Assembly (NCBI RefSeq): GCF_030063475.1
Contig: NZ_JASIRT010000011.1
Span: forward strand, 1 to 64,000
Reading direction: 5' to 3'
DNA: 64,000 bases
Source of the DNA: Roseomonas sp. E05
GTDB lineage: Bacteria; Pseudomonadota; Alphaproteobacteria; Acetobacterales; Acetobacteraceae
The position numbers were made by a program, and so were the translations under genes. The notes under the pieces are model-generated. The model did no database searches and was not told where the DNA came from. It was given only the letters and a program-made list of their open reading frames with translations. Positions 35,056-42,638 of this stretch are shown one piece after another (the first letter of the stretch is position 1; each line of letters starts with the position of its first letter).

Positions 35056-35871
35056 TCACGCTGCCGGGCCGACCGACAGGGCGATCGTGCCCCGCAGCGC
35101 CTCGCCGGGCGCCAGCACACGCATTGCTCCCCAGGGCGCGAGTTGTGGCCGGTTGATCACGTCCGGCACATGGCTCACCGGCTCCAGGCAGAGCACGGGC
35201 CGGTCGATGGGGGCGAAGAACTGCAGGTTGCGCGCCCAGTCGCCGGTGGCACGCAGCACCAGGGTCAGGTCGGGGCGGTGCAGTTCCGCCACGCCGTCCC
35301 AGCCGGCGAAATGGCCGTCGGTGCCGAGCCAGTCGGCCTCGCCGCCGTCCAGGCCGCGCGAAGGAATCGCCTCGACCGGCAGCTTGCGCGCGTTCCGCCG
35401 GAAGGTGACCTTGCTGGCGAAGCGGACCCTGCAGCCCGCCGGCCGGGCGAACCAGGGATGCCAGCCGAAGCCCATCGGGCAAGGCTCGGCGCCCCGGTTG
35501 CGCAGGGTGAGGTCCAGTGCCAGCCCTTCTTCGGAGAGCGCCACCTCCAGCCGCGCGGCATAGTCGAAGGGGGCCCGCGCCAGGGCCTGGGTCAGCACCG
35601 CCCGCTCCGCCGAAGCGGTTTCCACCTGCCAGGGCAAGGCTCGGGACAGGCCGTGCAGGGCATTGCCCTCATCGGGGTGGGTGATCGGGAAGTGGTAGGT
35701 CTCGCCGGCCCAGGGGAAGCGGCCGCCGTCGATCCGGTTGGTCCAGGGCAGCATCCAGAAGGCGCCGTGGGCCGGGTCGAGCAGCGCCCGCCCGGCATGG
35801 GCGAGGCCGGCGAAATGGGCGCCCCGCTCCGGCAGCAGATCAGCCCGCCAGGGGCCGCATTCGAGGCGCAT
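35056..35871 (-). CDS. Aldose 1-epimerase family protein
   Basis: A 271-residue beta-sandwich mutarotase-like protein. WTNRIDGGRF supplies the substrate-binding Arg, NALHGLSR the catalytic His, and LEPVSHVPDVINR the region expected to carry the catalytic Glu. GALM-type enzymes interconvert alpha and beta anomers of sugars. As the last gene of the TRAP-2/uronate dehydrogenase operon, it may supply the anomer preferred by uronate dehydrogenase. The start is the ATG at 35871. Confidence 0.88.
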   Translation of the reverse strand: MRLECGPWRADLLPERGAHFAGLAHAGRALLDPAHGAFWMLPWTNRIDGGRFPWAGETYHFPITHPDEGNALHGLSRALPWQVETASAERAVLTQALARAPFDYAARLEVALSEEGLALDLTLRNRGAEPCPMGFGWHPWFARPAGCRVRFASKVTFRRNARKLPVEAIPSRGLDGGEADWLGTDGHFAGWDGVAELHRPDLTLVLRATGDWARNLQFFAPIDRPVLCLEPVSHVPDVINRPQLAPWGAMRVLAPGEALRGTIALSVGPAA

Positions 35872-35936
35872 GCATCCTCCCGAGGATGGATGATCAGGGC
35901 TTGGGCGCGGGGCATCGCCCGCGCCCGGAGGCCGGC

Positions 35937-36767
35937 TCAGTCGAGCGCGAAGGGGTCCCGCGGGCTCGGCGTGGCGCGGCTGTAGTTGTTGGCGCAGTAG
36001 TCGCCGCCCTGGTAGCGCTCCACCACCGGGTTGTCGGAGACCTTGTCCTTCACCTGCTCGCGGGAGGTCTCGGCGGTGTCCTGCGGGTGCCAGCCGATGC
36101 GGTCGCGATGGTCCTTGCCCCAGAAGCTGGCCGGGTTGTCGCTGGCGCCCCAGACCACGGCATGGCCGACCTTCGGCGCCTTCAGGAAGGCGTCGCAGAG
36201 CCGGGCCAGGTCGGCATAGGAAAGCCAGGTGGAGAGCATCCGCGCATTCGCCACCTCGGGGAAGCAGCTGCCGATGCGGACGTTCAGGTTCTCGACGCCG
36301 TGCTTGTCCCAGTAGAGCCGGCCGATCAGCTCGCCATAGGCCTTGGAGAGGCCGTAGAAGCTGTCGGGGCGGAAGGCGCAGTCATGGTCCAGCTTCTCGC
36401 TGCGCTCATGAAAGCCGATCGAGTGGTTGGATGAGGCGAAGAGCACCCGCGCCGCGTTCCGCCGCGCCGCCTCGTAGACGTGGTAGAGGCCGCGGATATT
36501 GGGATCGAGCACCTCCTCGAAGGGCCGGTCCACCGAGACGCCGCCGAAATGCAGGATGGCGCCGCAGCCATCCGCCAGATCGTGCATCGTCACCTCGTCG
36601 CCGAGATCGGCGGTGGTGAACTTCGCGCCCGCCGGCATCTCGTCCGGAAAGGCCTTGATATCGGTCAGCACCAGGGTGTGGCCGAGGGCGGCGAGCTCGC
36701 GGGCCAGCATGCGCCCGAGATTGCCGGAGGCGCCGGTGAGCAGGACGGGCTTTTGCGAAGCGGACAT
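35937..36767 (-). CDS. udh: Uronate dehydrogenase
   Basis: A 276-residue short-chain dehydrogenase with TGASGNLG (11-18) for NAD, FASSNHSIGF, and the catalytic YGLSK (Tyr138, Lys142). VRIGSCFPEVANARMLSTWL and VVWGASDNPASFW match the uronate dehydrogenases of Agrobacterium and Pseudomonas. It oxidises galacturonate or glucuronate to the aldaro-lactone with NAD (EC 1.1.1.203). It lies 20 bp downstream of the TRAP large permease gene and 65 bp upstream of the epimerase, so it is part of an uptake-and-oxidation operon. KdgD at 21.9 kb provides a later step. Confidence 0.92.
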   Translation of the reverse strand: MSASQKPVLLTGASGNLGRMLARELAALGHTLVLTDIKAFPDEMPAGAKFTTADLGDEVTMHDLADGCGAILHFGGVSVDRPFEEVLDPNIRGLYHVYEAARRNAARVLFASSNHSIGFHERSEKLDHDCAFRPDSFYGLSKAYGELIGRLYWDKHGVENLNVRIGSCFPEVANARMLSTWLSYADLARLCDAFLKAPKVGHAVVWGASDNPASFWGKDHRDRIGWHPQDTAETSREQVKDKVSDNPVVERYQGGDYCANNYSRATPSPRDPFALD

Positions 36768-36787
36768 GGGTTCGGATCCTCAGGACA

Positions 36788-38086
36788 TCACTGGCCGTAG
36801 CCGAGGAGCAGGCGCGGCAGGGTGAGGGAAACAGCCGGCCAGTAGGTGGTCAAGGCCAGCGCCACCAGGATGGCGCCGTAGAAGGGCCAGATGCCCTTCA
36901 TCGTCTGCTCCATGCGGATCTTGCCGATGGCGCAGCCGACGAAGAGCACAGCGCCGACCGGCGGCGTGGTGAGGCCGAGGCCCAGGTTCATCATCACCAC
37001 CATGCCGAACTGCACGGGGTCCATGCCGAGCGCCTGCACCACCGGCAGGAAGATCGGCGTGGTGATCAGGATCAGCGCGGCCATGTCCATCACGCAGCCG
37101 AGCAGCAGCAACGCCACGTTGATCAGCAGCAGGATGACCACGGGGTTGTCGCTGATCGCCAGCATGCCGCGCGTCAGCATGTCGGCGAAGCCATAGAGCG
37201 CCAGCAGCCAGGCGAAGGCGGTGGCGGTGCCGACCAGCAGCAGCACCACCGCGGTGGTGCGGACCGAGGCGGCGAGCGCAACCTTGAAGGTCTCCCAGGA
37301 GAGGCCGCGATAGACGACCAGCGTCGCCGCCAGCGCCCAGATGGCGCCGAAGGCGGCGCTCTCCGTCACCGTGAAGACGCCGCCCAGCACGCCGCCCAGG
37401 ATGATGACGCCGGTCATCAGCCCCGGCAGGGCGTCGAGGAAGGTCATGATCAGGTGGCGGAAGCCCTGCCATTGCTCGGCCGGGTAGCCGCGCCGCACCG
37501 CCAGCACATAGGCGGCGACCCCGAGGCAGAGGCACATCACCACGCCGGGGATGATGCCGGCGAAGAACAGCGCCGAGACCGAGATGCCGCCGCCTGCCGC
37601 CAGCGAGTAGAGGATCATGTTGTGGCTGGGCGGGATCATGATGCCGGCGATGGAGGCGGTGACGGTGACGTTCACCGCGTAGTCGGTGTCGTAGCCCTTC
37701 TGCTTCATGGCCGGGATCAGCACGCTGCCCAGCGCCGAGGCATCGGCCACTGCCGAGCCGGAGATGCCGCCGAACAGCATCGAGGCGGCGACGTTCACCA
37801 TGCCGAGCCCGCCGCGCATCCAGCCGACCGCGCTGGCCGCCACCGCGATCAGCCGGCGGGCGATGCCGCCATGCATCATGATCTCGCCGGCGAAGATGAA
37901 GAAGGGAATGGCGAGCAGCGAGAAGGAGCTCATTCCCGCGGTCATCTGCTGGAAGGCGACGGCGGGGCTGATGCCCTCCCACAGGAAGCCGCCGAGCGCC
38001 GCGAGGCCGAGCGTGAAGGCCACCGGCACGCCCATGACGATGCCGCCGAAGAAGATGGCGAAAAGGATGATCAGGCCGATTTCCAC
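36788..38086 (-). CDS. dctM: TRAP transporter large permease (operon 2)
   Basis: A 432-residue protein with about 12 helices. It shows the DctM motifs GISGSAVADASALGSVLIPA, NVTVTASIAGIMIPPSHNMI and LGLTTPPVGAVLFVGC. The ADASALGSVLIPAMK form is common in TRAP systems for sugar acids and gluconate-like solutes. It starts 7 bp after the dctQ stop. The context of udh and an epimerase makes hexuronates the likely cargo. Confidence 0.94.
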   Translation of the reverse strand: MEIGLIILFAIFFGGIVMGVPVAFTLGLAALGGFLWEGISPAVAFQQMTAGMSSFSLLAIPFFIFAGEIMMHGGIARRLIAVAASAVGWMRGGLGMVNVAASMLFGGISGSAVADASALGSVLIPAMKQKGYDTDYAVNVTVTASIAGIMIPPSHNMILYSLAAGGGISVSALFFAGIIPGVVMCLCLGVAAYVLAVRRGYPAEQWQGFRHLIMTFLDALPGLMTGVIILGGVLGGVFTVTESAAFGAIWALAATLVVYRGLSWETFKVALAASVRTTAVVLLLVGTATAFAWLLALYGFADMLTRGMLAISDNPVVILLLINVALLLLGCVMDMAALILITTPIFLPVVQALGMDPVQFGMVVMMNLGLGLTTPPVGAVLFVGCAIGKIRMEQTMKGIWPFYGAILVALALTTYWPAVSLTLPRLLLGYGQ

Positions 38087-38093
38087 GGGCGGG

Positions 38094-38600
38094 CTACTCC
38101 AGCGACGGGGCGGAACGGGCTTCGGTGTGCCGCCCCATCAGGGCCAGCAGGGCCTGCTCGGCGGCGAAGAGGGCGATCAGCACGCCGCTGACGATGAGCG
38201 GCAGGTAGGTGAAGACCTGGCTGATGCCGAGCAGCGGGATTCGGATGCCCTGGCTGGTCTGCACCAGTTCCCAGGACCAGATCGCCATGCCGAGGCCGAA
38301 CAGCCCGACGACGATGTCGGAGAACACCTCGATGGCGCGGCACGGGCCCGGCGGCAGCGCCTCACGGAAGCCGAGGACGGAAAGGTGGAAGCGCTCCCGG
38401 ACGCCGACCGCCGCGACCGGCAGGGCAATGGTGACGACGATCAGCGTCGCCGCGCGCTCGACCCAGGTCGGCGTGTCGTTCAGCACGTAGCGGCCGAACA
38501 CCATCCAGCCGGTGATGACGACCAGCGCCACCATGGCGATGGAGGCGAGCACGATGACCAGTGTGGCGAGGCCATCCAGCACGCGCGAGAAAAGCTTCAT
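38094..38600 (-). CDS. dctQ: TRAP transporter small permease (operon 2)
   Basis: A 168-residue four-helix membrane protein starting at the ATG at 38600 (MKLFSRVLDG); the frame extends upstream into a hairpin but without coding character. VFGRYVLNDTPTWVERAATL matches the conserved DctQ segment between helices 1 and 2. It completes the permease with DctM and lies downstream of a terminator-like hairpin. Confidence 0.9.
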   Translation of the reverse strand: MKLFSRVLDGLATLVIVLASIAMVALVVITGWMVFGRYVLNDTPTWVERAATLIVVTIALPVAAVGVRERFHLSVLGFREALPPGPCRAIEVFSDIVVGLFGLGMAIWSWELVQTSQGIRIPLLGISQVFTYLPLIVSGVLIALFAAEQALLALMGRHTEARSAPSLE

Positions 38601-38675
38601 GGGCGGGTGGACTCCGAAGGAGAGCGACTCCGGCGGGCAACGGGGCGGCCGCACGGGGCCGCCGGCCGAGACATG

Positions 38676-38708
38676 AAAAAGGCGCGGCGCCCTTGCGGAC
38701 GCCGCGCC
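38676..38708 (-). terminator. Attenuator-like hairpin between dctP and dctQ (operon 2)
   Basis: Read on the minus strand, GGCGCGGCG (38708-38700) pairs with CGCCGCGCC (38689-38681) around a 10-nt loop, and TTTTT follows at 38680-38676. It sits 13 nt after the dctP stop, in the same position as the hairpin in TRAP operon 1. It is a likely partial terminator that keeps the binding protein in excess. Confidence 0.75.
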
Positions 38709-38721
38709 CCGGATCACCGGT

Positions 38722-39702
38722 TCATTTCGTTTCGCGGATCTGCTTGACCAGTTCGGCCATCTTCGGATCGGCCGCGTACTTGTCGTAGACCGGCTTCATC
38801 AGCTCCGCCCAGGGAGAGCGATCCTCGACGTCCGTCACGACGGCGCCGCCGGTGATGACGCGCTCGCGCGAGACCTTCTCGCGCTCGGCCCAGAGCTGCC
38901 GCTGGTAGGTGGCGCTCTCACGCGCCGCGTCCTTCACCAGCTTCTTGTCGGCATCGTTCAGCCGGCGCCAGCGGGTCGCCGAGACAGCCAGGATCTCCGG
39001 CACGTTCGAATGCTCGTCGGTGATGTAGTACTTGGCCACTTCGAAATGCCGGGTGCTCTCGTAGGAGGGCCAGTTGTTCTCGGCGCCGTCGATCACGCCC
39101 GACTGCAGGCTGGTATAGACCTCGCCGAAGGGCAGCGGCGTCGGGTTGGCGCCCAGCGCCTTGACCAGGTCGATCCAGAGATCGGAGGTCTGCACGCGGA
39201 TCTTCATGCCCTTCAGGTCGGCCGGGCTGGTGACCTTGTTGCGGGTGTAGAAGCTGCGCGCGCCGGCGTCGTACCAGGCGAGCGGCACAATGCCGACCTT
39301 CTCCAGATCGGCGGCGATGGCGTCGCCCACCGGGCCATCGACGACATGATGAAGGTGCTCGACGTCGCGGAACAGATAGGGCAGCGTCAGCACCTGGGTG
39401 GTGGCGACCAGGTTGTTCAGCGGGCTCAGGTTGAACTCGGCGAAGTCGATCGAGCCGAGGCGCATCTGCTGGATGGCTTCATCCTGCTGGCCGAGCTGGG
39501 CGGAGTGGTAGGTCTTGAGTTTCAGGCGACCGTTGCTGCGCTGGGCGACCAGCTCGCTGAAGCGGTCCATGCCCTTGGAAACGGGGTAGTCCGGCGGATG
39601 GATGTTCCAGCCGCGCCACTCCTGCGCCTGCGAAGGGGTGGAGGTCCAGCCCAGCAGGGCGATGGCGGCTGCGGCCGCCCAATTCATCAGACGTCGTGTC
39701 AT
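38722..39702 (-). CDS. dctP: TRAP transporter substrate-binding protein (operon 2)
   Basis: A 326-residue periplasmic protein. The start at 39702 gives a clean signal peptide (MTRRLMNWAAAAAIALLGW ending in SQAQ); the open frame upstream is spurious. DLKGMKIRVQTSDLWIDLVK and the core GEVYTSLQSGVIDGAENNWP are the hallmark of DctP proteins, the latter in the sugar-acid-binding group. It would bind a hexuronate given the operon. A TTGACA hexamer (39759-39764) reads toward the gene, but no clear -10 is seen. Confidence 0.92.
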   Translation of the reverse strand: MTRRLMNWAAAAAIALLGWTSTPSQAQEWRGWNIHPPDYPVSKGMDRFSELVAQRSNGRLKLKTYHSAQLGQQDEAIQQMRLGSIDFAEFNLSPLNNLVATTQVLTLPYLFRDVEHLHHVVDGPVGDAIAADLEKVGIVPLAWYDAGARSFYTRNKVTSPADLKGMKIRVQTSDLWIDLVKALGANPTPLPFGEVYTSLQSGVIDGAENNWPSYESTRHFEVAKYYITDEHSNVPEILAVSATRWRRLNDADKKLVKDAARESATYQRQLWAEREKVSRERVITGGAVVTDVEDRSPWAELMKPVYDKYAADPKMAELVKQIRETK

Positions 39703-39855
39703 CGTACGTCCCCCCATATGATTTTCTTCAGCGGAGGTTGCGCCGGAAATAGGGAGGCTGTCAAACCCCCAAACAGCAATGTTCCCTCCAGCTTGCAGCG
39801 CGGCGCGGCCGCGCTCAGCATGCGGCCTGTCTGTTCCGCCGGAGCTAAACGCCGC

Positions 39856-41214
39856 ATGAGCCTGCCGATCACCTCCCTCGCCGCCGCCGCCGAAGCCCTC
39901 GCGGCCGGCCGCACCACCGCGCTGGCCCTGACGGAGGCGGCGCTGGCCCGCATCGCGGATCCCGCCGGCGAGGGCAGCCGCGCCTTCCTGGCGGTGCAGG
40001 CGGAAGCCGCCTGCGCCGCGGCCCGCGCCATGGACGGGCTGCGCGCCGCCGGCCGCGCCCCCTCCCCCTGGGCCGGCATCCCGATCTCGGTGAAGGACCT
40101 GTTCGACCAGCGGGGCGTGCCGACCCGCGCCGGCGCCGTGGCGCTGGAGGATGCACCGCCCGCCGCCGCCACGGCACCCGCCGTGGCCCGGCTGGAGCGC
40201 GCCGGCTTCGTCGTACTCGGGCGCACCAACATGGTGGAGTTCGCCTTCAGCGGCCTGGGCGTCAACCCGCATCACGGCACCCCGCGCGCACCCTGGGACC
40301 GCGCCACCGGCCGGCTGCCCGGCGGCTCCTCCTCCGGTGCCGCGGTCGCCGTGGCCGACGGCATGGGACTGGGCGCGCTGGGTTCGGACACCGGCGGCTC
40401 CTGCCGCGTGCCGGCGGCGCTCTGCGGCATCGTCGGCTACAAGCCGACCGCGAAGCGCGTGCCGCTGGAGGGCGTGCTGCCGCTCTCCGGTTCGCTCGAC
40501 AGCATCGGGCCGCTGGCCAATACCGTCGGCTGCTGCGCCGTGCTGCACGCGCTGATGGCCGGGGCGGAGGAGGCCGCGCCGCCGCCGGTCCTCTCGTTGG
40601 CCGGCCTGCGCTTCGGCCTGCCGGAGGAGACCTATCTCTTCGAGGGGCTGGAGCCGACCGTCGCCGAGGCCTTTGCACGCGCCGTGACGCGGCTGAAGGC
40701 AGCGGGCGCGCATGTCGAGCGTCTCGCCCTGCCAGAGTTGGCGGAGATCCCCGCGACCAATGCGGCGGGCGGTTTCACGGCGGCGGAGTCCTATGCCTGG
40801 CATCGCGGCCTCATCGCGCGGGCGCGCGACCGCTACGATCCGCGCATCCTGTCCCGCATCCTGCGGGGCGCCAGCATGAGCGCGGCGGATTACCTGGATC
40901 TGCACAAGGCCCGGAGCCGCATCATCGCCGCCGTGGCGGCCAGGACCGCATCCTATGACGCCGTGCTCTGCCCGACCACGGCGCTGACGCCGCCTGCCCT
41001 CAGCGCGGTGGACGAGGAGGCGGAGTACAACCGCATCAACCTGCTGCTGCTGCGCAATACGGCCGCCTTCAACTTCCTCGACCGTTGCAGCATCAGCCTG
41101 CCCTGCCACGCTCCGGGCGAGGCGCCGGTCGGGCTGATGCTGAGCGGCGCGCATGACGGCGATGCCGCCCTGTTCGCCACCGCAGCGGCAGTGGAGGCCA
41201 CCCTGCGCGGCTGA
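39856..41214 (+). CDS. Amidase-signature family amidase
   Basis: A 452-residue protein starting at the ATG at 39856. The catalytic triad is complete: K80 in ISVKDLF, S158 in GGSSSGAAVA and S182 in GSDTGGSCRVPA, with the usual 24-residue spacing between the serines. It hydrolyses a carboxylic amide; the family is too broad to name a substrate. It is divergent from TRAP operon 2 across about 150 bp and precedes a tRNA gene. Confidence 0.9.
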   Translation: MSLPITSLAAAAEALAAGRTTALALTEAALARIADPAGEGSRAFLAVQAEAACAAARAMDGLRAAGRAPSPWAGIPISVKDLFDQRGVPTRAGAVALEDAPPAAATAPAVARLERAGFVVLGRTNMVEFAFSGLGVNPHHGTPRAPWDRATGRLPGGSSSGAAVAVADGMGLGALGSDTGGSCRVPAALCGIVGYKPTAKRVPLEGVLPLSGSLDSIGPLANTVGCCAVLHALMAGAEEAAPPPVLSLAGLRFGLPEETYLFEGLEPTVAEAFARAVTRLKAAGAHVERLALPELAEIPATNAAGGFTAAESYAWHRGLIARARDRYDPRILSRILRGASMSAADYLDLHKARSRIIAAVAARTASYDAVLCPTTALTPPALSAVDEEAEYNRINLLLLRNTAAFNFLDRCSISLPCHAPGEAPVGLMLSGAHDGDAALFATAAAVEATLRG

Positions 41215-41281
41215 AACCGACCAATCGCGCAGGGAGGGGCTTCCCCTGCGCGCCCACTGCCGCTAAAGAAGCCCCTGGCGA

Positions 41282-41358
41282 GGACCCGTAGCTCAGCTGG
41301 ATAGAGCGTTGCCCTCCGAAGGCAAAGGTCGCACGTTCGAATCGTGTCGGGTCCGCCA
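41282..41358 (+). tRNA. tRNA-Arg (anticodon CCG)
   Basis: A full cloverleaf can be drawn. The acceptor GGACCCG pairs with CGGGTCC, the D arm contains AGCTCAGCTGGATAGAGC, the anticodon stem TTGCC/GGCAA encloses CTCCGAA (anticodon CCG, reading CGG), and the T arm contains GTTCGAATC. The 3' CCA is encoded at 41356-41358. A decayed IS element lies 62 bp downstream. Confidence 0.95.
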
Positions 41359-41420
41359 TCTCCATCAATGGATTAGCTCTTCGGCACCTCAACAGGCCGC
41401 GGCTTCTGGCAGAGCCTTGG

Positions 41421-42056
41421 CCTAAGGTTCGTCAGGCAACCCGCCAAAGGTTGATGCCAGGTGCAGGCTGCTGCTGAAGTTGGCAGCCGCCTTGTAGCGG
41501 TGGCGACGTCCCTCCACTCTTTCAGCCGCCAGCCGCGCCCAGAGATTCTCGGTGCGTTGCCATCGCCGGTAGGCGGCACGGTTGAAGTGCGGCTGGCGAG
41601 GATGCGTGGGGCTGGAGCGCGCCAAAGGGGTGGCGCCCGCCTCGGCCATCAGCGCAAGCCAGGCCACCGACGGGTAGGCGGCATCACAGACCACATGGCC
41701 GAGATGAGCGGCGGTGAGCAGCAGCGCCGGAGCGGCACGGAATTCGGAGACTTGGCCCGGCATCGCGCAGGTGAGCAAAGGTGCGCTCCCATACGCCCGG
41801 CCGAGATCAGCGGATCTGCAAGCTGGGCAGCCTTCCAGCACGGGTCGAGCGCAGGTGGCACCGGGTGCCATTTGGCACCGTTGTGCTGACGCCAGATCAC
41901 CGTCTCAACCGTCTGCCGCTGGTCCGGAAAAGGCCGCCCCGTACCAGATCCCGCCACGTCCAGCGCCGTCTTCAGACGCGCCCACTCTCCATTGCTCAGA
42001 ACCCGCATCCCAGGCCAACAACCAGAACGTAGCAGGGGTGTCTGACGGGCCTTAGG
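41421..42056 (-). mobile_element. Degenerate IS5-type insertion sequence
   Basis: The 636-bp element is bounded by imperfect 19-bp inverted repeats. The left end CCTAAGGTTCGTCAGGCAA is at 41421-41439. The right end, CCTAAGGCCCGTCAGACAC on the minus strand, is at 42056-42038; 15 of 19 positions match. It contains a broken transposase on the minus strand. No clear target-site duplication is seen. It lies between a tRNA gene and an Lrp-type regulator whose stop codon falls within the right repeat. Confidence 0.8.
41422..42008 (-). pseudogene. IS5-family transposase, frameshifted and internally deleted
   Basis: The N-terminal part (LSNGEWARLKTALDVAGSGT, then QTVETVIWRQHNGAKW) lies in the frame opening at 42008. 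The C-terminal part (VVCDAAYPSVAWLALMAEAG, RRWQRTENLWARL, FSSSLHLAS) lies in the frame ending at 41422. Both match opposite ends of IS5-type transposases, but the two frames differ, and the middle with the first catalytic Asp is missing. The gene cannot make an active transposase. Confidence 0.8.
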
Positions 42057-42513
42057 GAATATTGATCGCCGTCGTGCTCTTCACCTCCTCCATCACGGTA
42101 TAGGTGTGGGTCTGGCGGATGCCGGGCAGCGCAACGAGAGTGGCGCCGAGAAAGGCGCGATAGGCCGCCATGTCGCGGACGCGCACCTTGATGAGATAGT
42201 CGAAGCCGCCGGCGATCATGTGGCACTCCATGATCTCCGGCGTACGGCGAACGGCGGCGGCGAAATCCTCGAAAACCCGTGTGCTCGTTCGGTCCAACGT
42301 GACCTCGACGAAAATCAGCAACGCGCGGTCCAGCTTCGCCGGGTTCAGGCGGACGGTATAGCCTTCGATGACGCCGTCCTTCTGCAGCCGCCGCACCCGC
42401 TCATGCGTGGCGGGCGGGCTCAGATGCGCCTGCCGCGCCAGTTCCACGTTCGTCATGCGCCCATCCTTCTGCAGCAGGCGCAGAAGGCGCTTGTCGATGT
42501 CGTCCATGTGCAC
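42052..42513 (-). CDS. putR: Lrp/AsnC-family regulator (PutR-like)
   Basis: A 153-residue protein. The helix-turn-helix region is MTNVELARQAHLSPPATHER followed by VRRLQKDGVIEGY, and the C-terminal RAM ligand-binding domain runs to VMEEVKSTTAINI. It is divergent from putA, the arrangement of PutR, which activates putA in response to proline in Rhizobium, Agrobacterium and relatives. The stop TAA lies inside the right inverted repeat of the neighbouring IS, though the protein ends at a normal family position. Start at 42513, with an alternative Met at 42507. Confidence 0.87.
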   Translation of the reverse strand: MHMDDIDKRLLRLLQKDGRMTNVELARQAHLSPPATHERVRRLQKDGVIEGYTVRLNPAKLDRALLIFVEVTLDRTSTRVFEDFAAAVRRTPEIMECHMIAGGFDYLIKVRVRDMAAYRAFLGATLVALPGIRQTHTYTVMEEVKSTTAINIP

Positions 42514-42638
42514 CGAATTTCCGTCACCGAATTCACGCGGGCCTTTGGCGAAAATTTTATATCCTGGCCTGACTACCGAACCAAATTCGCCTGACCTCCC
42601 GGTACACCGTCGATTGAACCAGAGATGCCGTAGAGCCC
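42514..42638. promoter_or_regulatory. putR-putA divergent control region
   Basis: This 125-bp spacer contains an AT-rich core (AAAATTTTATAT, 42552-42563) flanked by GGCGAA (42547-42552) and TTCGCC (42586-42591) in inverted orientation. It is a reasonable place for Lrp-type binding sites controlling both genes. Confidence 0.4.
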
